Shown piece after piece: positions 17,398-25,192 of a stretch of 39,174 bases of DNA (position 1 is the stretch's first letter; every line of letters starts with the position of its first letter). The notes under the pieces are model-generated. The model was not told the DNA's origin, ran no database searches, and was given only the letters and a program-made list of their open reading frames with translations. A program made the translations under genes and the position numbers. Source of the DNA: Herbaspirillum sp. (GTDB lineage Bacteria; Pseudomonadota; Gammaproteobacteria; Burkholderiales; Burkholderiaceae_D); NCBI GenBank assembly GCA_028291765.1, contig JAQGNR010000077.1, positions 1 through 39,174 of the forward strand. Reading direction: 5' to 3'.

Positions 17398-18111
17398 CGG
17401 CTGATATTCGGCTGGCCAAAACTCTTGCTCCAGTCCTTCCAGAAATTCTTCCAATATCGGCGATTGATTCGAGATCAGTATTTTGTCGAGTTCGCTCAAA
17501 TCCAGAAGATAGGGAGTAACCGGACCGAAGTAATCCACCTCGGGCCCTATCGCATAAAACGGAAACCGATAGCGAGACAAAAGTCGCTGCAAGGATTTTT
17601 CGGTGGCGGCCAGTAAATGCGTAATTCCGGCGCGTTTGGACGTCTGGTATATCGCTTTGTAAAGACTGACGACCAGCAAAGGATTGCCACGATGTTCAAC
17701 CGCCACTTGAACCTCTGGCTGCCCGTTAATGTCTAGCTGCGGTTCGCCAAAATAACCATCATTGGAACGTCTGCGGTAATTGCGACTGACGCAAAGGCGA
17801 GAGACTTCCGCCACGTTGCTTACCGACTTGAGACGCTGTTTTGCATCAGGAAAAAGTTGGCATGCATCGTACATCGGCAAGCCCAATCCGCTTGGCCGCA
17901 CCAAGCGAGAGGTACCGACCAGACTGTCCTGCAAATTGACTGCGCCGAGGTGGAAAGAGTAAGGATCAAATTTGTCGGTTTCGAACTGCTCAGGATAGTC
18001 GTCTTTGGGAAGAAAACTCCGCTCCATACAATAGACCTGATAACGCAAATAGTAGCTATTTTGCAGAAGGTCCGGCTTGGTATCAATAAGTTCAGATTTG
18101 AAATAACGCAT
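17392..18111 (-). CDS. PEP-CTERM/exosortase system-associated N-acyltransferase
   Basis: The 239-aa product matches the GNAT-fold acyltransferase family found with exosortase/PEP-CTERM systems, which is distantly similar to autoinducer synthases and N-acyl amino acid synthases. Visible family features are YYLRYQVYCMERSFLP near the N-terminus, HLGAVN, GTSRLVRP, then EVSRLCVSRNYRRR and the later GITHLLAATEKSLQRLLSRYRFPFYAIGP. The open frame extends to 18285, but the homology begins at the ATG at 18109-18111 (MRYFKSELI), so this start is used even though no good ribosome-binding site precedes it. It is divergent from the PEP-CTERM protein gene and shares its strand with the PaaK/LuxE-like gene. 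The acyl product is unknown. Confidence 0.85.
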   Translation of the reverse strand: MRYFKSELIDTKPDLLQNSYYLRYQVYCMERSFLPKDDYPEQFETDKFDPYSFHLGAVNLQDSLVGTSRLVRPSGLGLPMYDACQLFPDAKQRLKSVSNVAEVSRLCVSRNYRRRSNDGYFGEPQLDINGQPEVQVAVEHRGNPLLVVSLYKAIYQTSKRAGITHLLAATEKSLQRLLSRYRFPFYAIGPEVDYFGPVTPYLLDLSELDKILISNQSPILEEFLEGLEQEFWPAEYQPH

Positions 18112-18644
18112 TTTTTTTATTTGGAGTAGCGCTGCTTTTGATAACGGCTGAAAAGCCCGGGGCACGCACAAATTTTCGATGTAGTAACTGGATGCAGACA
18201 GAAAATATGTGCTTCGTTTTACACCAACTGTTGATAAATTTTTTTCAACTATCGGTAAGCTCAGCCAATCGCAGCAATTTGTCAATATGCTAATTCAGTT
18301 GTTTATACATCAATGCACAAAACGCAACACTTGCGCATTTTTTGATGGATCCATTTGTGTTGCCGTCCAGATTGTTTGCCAGGACAAGGCCGTGGATTTG
18401 CAAGTGCTGCATTGAAATCATGCGTAGCAATCGGCTGCTTGCCGGCGCGAATGAACAGTGTCGATATTCTTAACAGAAGGCGTCAATTTGCATTGTCAGA
18501 TGCGGGCAAAATTTTCTAAGTGATTGATTAGATGATTTATTTTATTGTTGGCACGTCAATTGCTATCTTGTCTCGGCAGGGAATACCCCAGATGATTTTT
18601 AGAATTTTCCGAGAACTTGTTTTGACATTTATTGGAGATATATT
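18112..18644. other. Divergent control region of the N-acyltransferase and PEP-CTERM genes
   Basis: This A/T-rich 533-nt stretch contains the sigma-54 promoter at 18549-18564 for the PEP-CTERM gene. The long upstream part is what an enhancer-dependent promoter would need, but I could not pick out a clear activator site. A TTGACA lies on the minus strand at 18280-18285 without a matching -10. No gene is evident. Confidence 0.6.
18549..18564 (+). promoter_or_regulatory. Sigma-54 promoter of the PEP-CTERM gene
   Basis: TGGCACG-N4-TTGCT is an exact match to the RpoN consensus, with the GG at 18550-18551 and the GC at 18562-18563 correctly spaced. The predicted transcript start is about 18575, giving a leader of about 70 nt before the ATG at 18645. 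RpoN with the PrsK/PrsR pair is known to control PEP-CTERM genes in other bacteria. Confidence 0.88.
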
Positions 18645-19514
18645 ATGAAATTTAAAAGAAGCCTGCTATCAAGCATATTAGGGCTGACAACATTATTTTC
18701 GGCCGGTGTTGCTCACGCTCTTCCTACCTTTTCGATGAATGGCGCCGGTCCGGTAGAAATAAAATTTAGTGGTTTCACCGCCCCCAGTGCGGACAACGGC
18801 GCGGATAAGTTCAACTCCGGTATTGAGTCCACGTTTGGTGGTGGTTATGTAACGAGCATCCAAGCGGCAGGTGATCCTTCAAATGTCTTTTGGTCACAAG
18901 TAGGCAATAACCAAACCATTTCTTACATGCTATACGGCATTGCAGATGATTCGGCAGCGGCCGCTGGAGGTGGTTTTAATTTGTTTAACAGCGGCTGTAC
19001 GGTTGGCCCGAACTGCGACGGTAACATCCATATTAATTTTTATTTGGACGACACCACAGCCAATGGCGGAACTAATCCAGGATTTACCGGCGCGAGCGGT
19101 ATCAAGCCAAGCGACAGAGTCGGCAACACCTTGGGCGGACTGACTGATGGGACCTTGCTGATGAGTTGGGTATTTGTTCCAGGTGTCGTCGTTGGCGACT
19201 TGATTACGACGCTGTTCCAAAATGTAAGCGCTTTAACTTTGCCGGCAAAGGGTGATGGCAATTTTCTGGCCGATTGCGTAGCGGGCATCGCTTGCGCGGA
19301 ATTTGCATCGGGCTCTCAAGCCAACGGCGCCGATGTGGCTGGGCAATTCACTTTGTTGGATTCAAGTTCGACAGCAGCGGGCGCCAACGGTTGGCTTGGA
19401 CGAACATCCGACCCGGCTAATACGGTAGCGCTTCCTGAACCTGCTTCTTTGGCCTTGCTTGCCTTGGGTCTTGCCGGTTTGGCTGGCGCGCGGCGCCGGA
19501 AAAATAAATCTTGA
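18645..19514 (+). CDS. PEP-CTERM sorting domain protein
   Basis: This is a secreted surface protein of 289 aa. A signal peptide is clear (KFKRS, a hydrophobic core, then AHA before Leu26). The C-terminal tripartite sorting tail starts LPEPASLALL (PEP at 264-266), continues as a short hydrophobic helix and ends in the basic cluster ARRRKNKS. Exosortase recognises and removes such tails. The mature region is glycine/serine/threonine-rich with two cysteine pairs (NSGCTVGPNCDGN and ADCVAGIACAEF). GGAG lies 7 nt before the ATG. It is expressed from a sigma-54 promoter and ends at a terminator. The role is unknown. PEP-CTERM proteins are generally linked to extracellular polysaccharide and aggregation. 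Confidence 0.95.
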   Translation: MKFKRSLLSSILGLTTLFSAGVAHALPTFSMNGAGPVEIKFSGFTAPSADNGADKFNSGIESTFGGGYVTSIQAAGDPSNVFWSQVGNNQTISYMLYGIADDSAAAAGGGFNLFNSGCTVGPNCDGNIHINFYLDDTTANGGTNPGFTGASGIKPSDRVGNTLGGLTDGTLLMSWVFVPGVVVGDLITTLFQNVSALTLPAKGDGNFLADCVAGIACAEFASGSQANGADVAGQFTLLDSSSTAAGANGWLGRTSDPANTVALPEPASLALLALGLAGLAGARRRKNKS

Positions 19515-19573
19515 TCTGAGACAGCGTGTGATATTGGAAACAAAGTTTGGCGAAGAATAGGGTGTATGAAATT

Positions 19574-19607
19574 AAGCCGTTGCGAGTAATCGCATCGGCT
19601 TTTTTTT
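19574..19607 (+). terminator. Terminator of the PEP-CTERM gene
   Basis: AAGCCG and TGCGA pair with TCGCA and CGGCTT around a GTAA tetraloop (19586-19589), with one T-T mismatch in the stem. It is followed by eight T (19600-19607) and lies 60 nt past the stop. Confidence 0.9.
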
Positions 19608-19655
19608 GCGTGGCCCCATGCCTATTTTTAGGAAAGAGATAAAAAGGTGATCGCC

Positions 19656-20777
19656 ATGGAAATGTTAGGCAAAATCCGACGTATGCATTTACCCGACAAA
19701 CTATCGCTGCATGAAGTTGCGAGGCGCACGGGCGCCAGACATTTGGATTATTTAGACGGATGGCGCGGCTTGGCAATTCTTTTTTTGTTGATTGGTCATT
19801 TTTTTCCGCTACCCGGAATTAATCTGGGTCGTGTCGGCGTCAACCTGTTTTTTGTGTTGTCCGGCTTGCTGATGGCGCAATTATTATTTGTGCGCGGCAC
19901 ACCGCTAAAGCTTTTTTACAAACGCCGAATATCACGCATATTTCCAGCGTTATATATATATCTGACGATAGTGATTTGCGTTATGGCGATTACCGGCATG
20001 ATCGTAAATTGGCGTGAGATGGCGGCGGCGACCTTGTTGGTCAACAATTACTTCCAGGGAGATAGTGATCGCGCGGCGATGCCGTTCGGTCACATCTGGT
20101 CGCTCTCGGTGGAGGAGCATGCTTATATTTTGTTGTCGCTGATTGCGCTGGCGGCACGCCGCCGATGGTGCAATCCATTGTGGGCGATAATTTTTTTTGT
20201 CGGTGTATCGGCAGTCACCAGCATTGTTTACTGGCGTTTGTTTAACCTTGGCGAGCTTGAGTTTGGCTTGTGGTACCACACAGAAATTGCTGCCTACGGT
20301 ATATTCGTTTCCGCATTCTTTATGTTGGCGCTACAAAAATGGAAAATACCCAAGCTGCCGTTTCTGGTATATCCGTTAATGGGAATTTTGGCGTTGGGGT
20401 TGCATTGGTGGTCGATACCGTTACCGCTTTCGATGATTTTTGGCGTAGGAATATTGGCCTTGCTGGTCAATCTGCTGCATGAGGCGCCGCCGCTAATCAA
20501 AGCGATATTGTCATTTCTACCTTTGCGTAAATTTGGCATCTGGTCTTTTTCGCTTTATGTTTGGCAACAGCCTTTTTATCTGGCGCATTACCGCGACGGC
20601 ATGTCGAGTGGGCATGCTATTTCCCTCGCATTCTGTGCGGGCGTCACCTCATATTATTTACTTGAAAATCCGATACGCAGATATTTGAATTCGCGCTGGG
20701 CTGCCGCGGCGGCGATAGAAGTTGTGCGTCTTGATGAAGTCGGCGCCTTGCCGATTTCTGCAACACCCCACCTGTAA
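19656..20777 (+). CDS. Membrane acyltransferase, OafA/acyltransferase-3 family
   Basis: This integral membrane O-acyltransferase of 373 aa modifies polysaccharides or lipids. The family signature is clear: YLDGWRGLAILFLLIGHFFP with the catalytic His48, then NLFFVLSGLLMA, then YKRRISRIFPALY, then the HIWSLSVEEHAYILL motif with its conserved Ser/Glu. About ten hydrophobic helices follow. No SGNH domain is fused. The start could be the GTG at 19647 or the ATG at 19656. AAGGTG lies 6 nt before the ATG, so that start is preferred. The location next to the PEP-CTERM gene suggests a role in exopolysaccharide acylation, which is inference. Confidence 0.9.
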   Translation: MEMLGKIRRMHLPDKLSLHEVARRTGARHLDYLDGWRGLAILFLLIGHFFPLPGINLGRVGVNLFFVLSGLLMAQLLFVRGTPLKLFYKRRISRIFPALYIYLTIVICVMAITGMIVNWREMAAATLLVNNYFQGDSDRAAMPFGHIWSLSVEEHAYILLSLIALAARRRWCNPLWAIIFFVGVSAVTSIVYWRLFNLGELEFGLWYHTEIAAYGIFVSAFFMLALQKWKIPKLPFLVYPLMGILALGLHWWSIPLPLSMIFGVGILALLVNLLHEAPPLIKAILSFLPLRKFGIWSFSLYVWQQPFYLAHYRDGMSSGHAISLAFCAGVTSYYLLENPIRRYLNSRWAAAAAIEVVRLDEVGALPISATPHL

Positions 20778-20813
20778 ATGTGAAGTTTATTGCACAAATT
20801 TATTGTTTTTCAA

Positions 20814-20843
20814 CTTTCATGTGCTAAATGTCGCACATGAAAG
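20814..20843. repeat. Perfect 11-bp inverted repeat between convergent genes
   Basis: CTTTCATGTGC (20814-20824) and its exact complement (20833-20843) are separated by 8 nt. No T run follows on either strand. The element lies between the acyltransferase and MFS genes, which converge. It may act as a weak bidirectional terminator. Confidence 0.65.
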
Positions 20844-20921
20844 AAATGCGTAAGCACATTGATCAAGGCGTGGCCAGTATCAGCAAGCCCCGATCATGAA
20901 CCAGCGGCTCTCGCGCTAGCG

Positions 20922-22226
20922 CTAGCGATTAACCAACGCCCGCGGCTGCAGCAACGCCAACACCGCACCCAGTACCAACGCCCCCGCAACGAAATACATC
21001 CCCGCATTGGTGCTGCCGGTCACGTCTTTCAACCAGCCGATAATCGATGGACTGACGAAGCCGGCAAGATTGCCCACAGAGTTGATCAGGCCGATGCCGG
21101 CTGCCGCGGCGACGCCGCCCAGGATGGCGCTGGGGTAAGTCCAGAACACCGGCATGGTCGACAGCATGCCGGCAGTGCCGAGCGACAGCGCACATAACGC
21201 CAGCGTCACATTATCGCCATATACCGTACTCAAAAACAGACCGAGGCCGCCCAGTGCGCTCGCAATGGCAAAGTGCCAGCGGCGTTCGCGCATGCGGTCG
21301 GCGCTGCGCGCAACCAGCAAGGTGGCGATCACGCCGCAAGTATAAGGAATCGCCGTCAGCATGCCGACATCCAGCGCATCCTTGACGCCGGAGGCCTTCA
21401 CCAGCGTCGGCAGATAGAAGCTGATGCCGTACAGGCCCATCATGCAGCAGAAATAGATCGCGGCCATCAGCCAGACTTTAGGATTGGAAAACGCGCTTGC
21501 GACGGTTTCGGATTGGTTTGTGCCGTGGTCTTGCGCGATGTTTTTAGCCAGCAGCTCTTTTTCGCTCTCGGACAGCCATTTCGATGTGCGGATATTGTTC
21601 GGCAAATAGAGCACGGTCAGGAGGCCGAGCACGACCGATGGAATGGCTTCCAGCAGGAATAGCCATTGCCAGCCATTCCAGCCGTGCATGCCGGCAAAGT
21701 GCGTCATGACCCATCCCGAGAGCGGGCCGCCGACCACGCCGGCAATCGGAATGCCGATCATGAACAGCGCATTCATGCGACCGCGCCGGGCAGCAGGAAA
21801 CCAATAAGTCAGATACAGGACGATGCCCGGAAAGAAGCCGGCCTCGGCCACGCCGAGTAAAAAGCGGACCAAATAAAACATGGCCGGCGTGGTCACAAAC
21901 ATGGTGGCGGCCGACAGCACCGCCCATGTGATCATGATGCGGGCGATCCAGACACGGGCGCCGACGCGATGCATGATGATATTGCTCGGTACTTCAAATA
22001 GAAAATAACCGATAAAGAAGATACCGGCGCCGAGACCGTAAATGGTTTCGCTGAATTTCAGGTCGCTCAGCATTTGCAGCTTGGCAAAGCCGACGTTGAC
22101 GCGGTCGAGGTAAGCGGCGACATAACAGATGAACAGGAAAGGCATCAAGCGCCATGCGACTTTGGCGTAAATGCTGTTTTCCAGCGTTTCAGAATTGCTT
22201 GTGCTGCCAGGGTGAATAGCGCTCAT
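20922..22226 (-). CDS. MFS transporter, anion:cation symporter (ACS) family
   Basis: The 434-aa protein has twelve predicted membrane helices and a central cytoplasmic loop of charged residues (LSESEKELLAKNIAQDH). The ACS-family pattern is evident: YVAAYLDRVNVGFAKLQM in helix 1 and its loop, GIFFIGYFLFEVPSNIIMHRVGARVWIARIM for motif A, and FLLGVAEAGFFPGIVLYLTYWFPA. ACS members carry organic anions such as tartrate, phthalate, glucarate and galactonate. The substrate cannot be told from the sequence. The gene stands alone with no catabolic neighbour. AAGAGA lies close before the ATG. It converges with the acyltransferase gene. Confidence 0.92.
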   Translation of the reverse strand: MSAIHPGSTSNSETLENSIYAKVAWRLMPFLFICYVAAYLDRVNVGFAKLQMLSDLKFSETIYGLGAGIFFIGYFLFEVPSNIIMHRVGARVWIARIMITWAVLSAATMFVTTPAMFYLVRFLLGVAEAGFFPGIVLYLTYWFPAARRGRMNALFMIGIPIAGVVGGPLSGWVMTHFAGMHGWNGWQWLFLLEAIPSVVLGLLTVLYLPNNIRTSKWLSESEKELLAKNIAQDHGTNQSETVASAFSNPKVWLMAAIYFCCMMGLYGISFYLPTLVKASGVKDALDVGMLTAIPYTCGVIATLLVARSADRMRERRWHFAIASALGGLGLFLSTVYGDNVTLALCALSLGTAGMLSTMPVFWTYPSAILGGVAAAAGIGLINSVGNLAGFVSPSIIGWLKDVTGSTNAGMYFVAGALVLGAVLALLQPRALVNR

Positions 22227-22388
22227 GTCTCTTGTACTTTGATATGTAAGTTAAAAATGTAAAGAATCTGTAAAAGTTGATTTCCCTTTGGATATTAGCA
22301 CCGGCCCGCGACATGCAAGTTGCAAATTTTTCATCAAAATTGGCGGCGGCCTGTCAACAGAGCGCCCCAATTGCAGCGCCTACTGGGC

Positions 22389-22424
22389 AAAAAAAACGCG
22401 CATCAGTATCTGATGCGCGTTTTT
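22389..22424 (-). terminator. Bidirectional terminator
   Basis: A perfect 11-bp stem (22396-22406 with 22410-22420) closes a 3-nt loop. On the minus strand it is followed by eight T and on the plus strand by five T. It ends the TPR gene at 22471-23334. Confidence 0.94.
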
Positions 22425-22470
22425 GCACGGATGAGTGAGTGTCGTAAAATTCGCCACTCAGGAGATCAAC

Positions 22471-23334
22471 TTAACTCCAATCGTCACCACCGCCACCGGA
22501 ACTATCGTCCCACGAGCCCGAATCGGAAATCCCAAAATCAGTCCCGCCCATGTTATCGGGTAGTTGCTGATTGTCGGGTGTATACGGTGTGTCGAACATA
22601 TTATTGCTGCTCCGATTACCATCGGTAAAGTGATGCATCAGTTCTTCGCCGGCAACTATTCCGGCGCCCATCGCGGCACCGGTGGCGAGCCCACCCAAAA
22701 TGCTTGAACCCATTCCGCCGCCGGCTGCAGGGCCCATCATTGGCGCCTGCGCAGGCGCCATTGGGCTATATGGCGACATAGGCTGGCCGGGACGGTAACC
22801 GTTCATGCTGCCCGCGCCACCACCACCCATGCTGGCGCCAGTGCGCATGTTCATGAATCGCACGGCAAAAACAATGAAGGCGATCAGGCCCGCGCCGGCA
22901 AGCAAGAAGCCCCATGGCATGCCAGGGCCAGGCGCTTCTGTAGCACTCGTAGCACTCGCTTGCTGCGGCGCAGGGCGTGAATGGGGAGCTGTATGGGCCG
23001 CCGCCAGGCGAGCCCGGAGCTGCTCAACAGAGGTAGGGCTCGCAAATGGCAGCCCAGGCGCAAGGCTCTCGGCGGTTTTGAATTCGGCTTCGGCATTGGT
23101 AAAGCGGCCTTGTTTTGCCAGTAATTCGGACTCCACAAAATGCGCCTTCGCACTCTTCGGATGGTCGTGCAGAACTTTGTCCATCATTGCTTGCGCTTGG
23201 TCGAATTTGCCGGCCTGTGCAGCCGTATAGACCTCGTGCATGGTGGCGTCTTCCGCGGCAAAGGCCGGGGTGAGGCAGAACATCGTCGCGGCCAGGATAA
23301 TTCCTCGAAGGAGGGTGTTGATATGCATGTTCAT
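22471..23334 (-). CDS. Secreted/membrane TPR protein with Gly-rich tail
   Basis: The 287-aa protein starts with a signal peptide (NTLLRGIILAATMFCLTPAFA, cleaved near residue 27). Two or three tetratricopeptide-like repeats follow (about 30-115, AAQAGKFDQAQAMMDKVLHDHPKSAKAHFVES). A Pro/Ala linker leads to one membrane helix (about 140-165, WGFLLAGAGLIAFIVFAV). The tail is Gly/Met/Pro-rich and ends in an Asp/Ser/Gly stretch (DSGSWDDSSGGGGDDWS). The repeats thus face the periplasm and the tail the cytoplasm. This arrangement is seen in uncharacterised proteobacterial proteins. I do not recognise a specific function. The gene is monocistronic with a strong terminator. Confidence 0.8.
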   Translation of the reverse strand: MNMHINTLLRGIILAATMFCLTPAFAAEDATMHEVYTAAQAGKFDQAQAMMDKVLHDHPKSAKAHFVESELLAKQGRFTNAEAEFKTAESLAPGLPFASPTSVEQLRARLAAAHTAPHSRPAPQQASATSATEAPGPGMPWGFLLAGAGLIAFIVFAVRFMNMRTGASMGGGGAGSMNGYRPGQPMSPYSPMAPAQAPMMGPAAGGGMGSSILGGLATGAAMGAGIVAGEELMHHFTDGNRSSNNMFDTPYTPDNQQLPDNMGGTDFGISDSGSWDDSSGGGGDDWS

Positions 23335-23442
23335 TGCCTTTCTAACGAAAAATTATTGTTACGTATCTTGGGGGATTCTCAGCTAAATCAAGATCGGTTT
23401 TATGCTACACGTTGTAACGCTTGCGTTTAGATTCAAGGCCTA

Positions 23443-24306
23443 TTATTGCCCATGCACCCTTCTAAGAGCATGACTTCTTACGCCGTTTTTAAGGGCCATC
23501 CTGAGCGGTTTCGCAACCAGAGCAACGGCGCAATGAATCGCGATATTCTCAAATTTACTGGGCGGCTTCCGATTTATTTTAGGAAAAACCCATTCGGGCA
23601 AATTCATGAAACCTGCTTTTACCAGTAAATCAACGAAAGGTTTTTGCGCCGGCTTGCTTGGGAAATTTTCCAGTAACGCAATAACGGATTTCGCTCTTTG
23701 TCCATAGTGCAGTTCTGCAAAGTAGCCTTCAATCAATCGCTCGGTTTCGGTTCGGGAGTGCGGCAGATCCTTGGCGCCTAATCGATTCCCGATCAACGTC
23801 ATTTGAGAAAAATATTGATCTTGCTGGTGCTGGGACAGAAGTGGATTTTTATAGCTTAAATAGGCCCGCATAAAGCTGCTGGTTTCGGTTAAATGCACCC
23901 AGGCCAGCAAATGGGGATCGCTGGCCGAATAGGGACGGTTAAATTCGTCGATGCCCGTCACTTTTTGATGAATTTGCAGCACCCTCTCAATCGCGTTATT
24001 GGCCATTTCTGTTGAGCCGTAAGTGGTAGCGGCAATGAAAAATGCTGTTCTTCCAAGGCGGCCTTTTAAATCTTCCCGAAAGCTTGAGTGATCCCATATC
24101 CCGGCTAAAGCACCTGGATGCAGCGCCTGCAAGATAAGTGAGCTGATGCCGCCTATCATCATGGAGATGAAATCGGCATGAATTTCCCACGGCAACGAGT
24201 CCGGACCAAATAGTCCTGGATCGCCGGCAGGAACGAGGAATCGCGTTGGCGGCCCGCTGGTGCCGACGAGTTCTCGAACGCTATTTCGAAGCAACGATTG
24301 CAGCAT
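23443..24306 (-). CDS. Oxygenase MpaB-like protein (DUF2236)
   Basis: The 287-aa protein matches the DUF2236/MpaB group, which is related to latex-clearing oxygenase and includes the mycophenolate enzyme MpaB. The core features are SLPWEIHADFISMMIGGISSLILQALHPGALAGIWDHS, the RLGRTAFFIAATTYGS strip and HLLAWVHLTETSSFMRAY. The two histidine positions are those expected to bind haem. Many bacterial members have no known substrate. The open frame continues to a GTG at 24378, but homology begins close to the ATG at 24304-24306 (MLQSLLRNSV), so that start is used with moderate confidence. It has no operon partner. Confidence 0.84.
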   Translation of the reverse strand: MLQSLLRNSVRELVGTSGPPTRFLVPAGDPGLFGPDSLPWEIHADFISMMIGGISSLILQALHPGALAGIWDHSSFREDLKGRLGRTAFFIAATTYGSTEMANNAIERVLQIHQKVTGIDEFNRPYSASDPHLLAWVHLTETSSFMRAYLSYKNPLLSQHQQDQYFSQMTLIGNRLGAKDLPHSRTETERLIEGYFAELHYGQRAKSVIALLENFPSKPAQKPFVDLLVKAGFMNLPEWVFPKINRKPPSKFENIAIHCAVALVAKPLRMALKNGVRSHALRRVHGQ

Positions 24307-24581
24307 ATTTTTACCAATCGTACTGAGCTGTTGTTCGGGCGGAATGGCCGTCCAGGAACGACGACGCCTTGCCTGCACATCTTGATAATACTTACTTCAA
24401 ATTACAAAATAGCCGAATGAAAAACAATATAGCAGGCGTGGCGGGAACGCGCGCAGTCATCCAACGCTACGCCCGCATTGCATTACTACGGCGCCCGCAC
24501 CCTGGCGTCATGAAGCAGTAATATTTTCTCTTTACCCTGCACCCCACGCTTTTCGCAAAATGTTGATAGGGAGTACTCCGG

Positions 24582-25163
24582 ATGTTGAGATTTCGCCACC
24601 GAATGGCCATGCTGGCGACACTATTCATCTTGAGTCAGCCTGCCGCATTCGGTGAGGCGGCCCGTGATCAGGATCTCACAGTCGATGTTAAAAAGAATGA
24701 TGGGATGCTGGTCGTAGACGTCGATATGTTTGTAGGCGCGAGTCCGAGCGAAGCTTGGGCAGTGCTGACTGACTATGATCACATGGCGCAGTTTTTACCC
24801 AACTTGCGCTCCAGTAAAGTTATCGAAAAAGCCAATGGCAAAATAAAGATAGACCAAAGCGGCGCAGTTTCTTATGGTTTTCTGTCGATGCCGTTCGAAG
24901 TGGTGCGGGAAATTGAGTTAAGGCCCGAGACCGAGATACTTTCCCATGCAATTAGCGGCAGCCTTAAAAAGGAATCTGCAAGCACACGACTGCAGGCCGA
25001 GGGAAGCGGCGCCAGAATTTTTTATCATAGCGAATCGGTGCCCAATGTATGGGTGCCGCCAGGCATTGGTCCGGCATTTATAAAAGATGAAGTACATGCG
25101 CAGTTTGAAAATATGCGAAGCGAAATAATGAAAAGGAAAAGGCTGGAAGAGCCTCCCCAATAA
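24582..25163 (+). CDS. Secreted SRPBCC (START-like) family protein
   Basis: The 193-aa protein has an N-terminal signal peptide (RMAMLATLFILSQPAAFG, cleavage near residue 25) and one SRPBCC/polyketide-cyclase-like lipid-binding fold. The family start is seen in VDVDMFVGASPSEAWAVLTDYDHMAQFLPNLRSSKVIEK, and the rest follows the beta-strand pattern to the C-terminal helix FENMRSEIMKRKR. Cytoplasmic RatA-like proteins share this fold, but this one appears to be exported. GGGAG lies 8 nt before the ATG. It converges with the SulP gene, 29 nt apart. A ligand or partner cannot be deduced. Confidence 0.85.
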   Translation: MLRFRHRMAMLATLFILSQPAAFGEAARDQDLTVDVKKNDGMLVVDVDMFVGASPSEAWAVLTDYDHMAQFLPNLRSSKVIEKANGKIKIDQSGAVSYGFLSMPFEVVREIELRPETEILSHAISGSLKKESASTRLQAEGSGARIFYHSESVPNVWVPPGIGPAFIKDEVHAQFENMRSEIMKRKRLEEPPQ

Positions 25164-25192
25164 GCGATCAGCGATCGGCGCAACCCAAGCCC

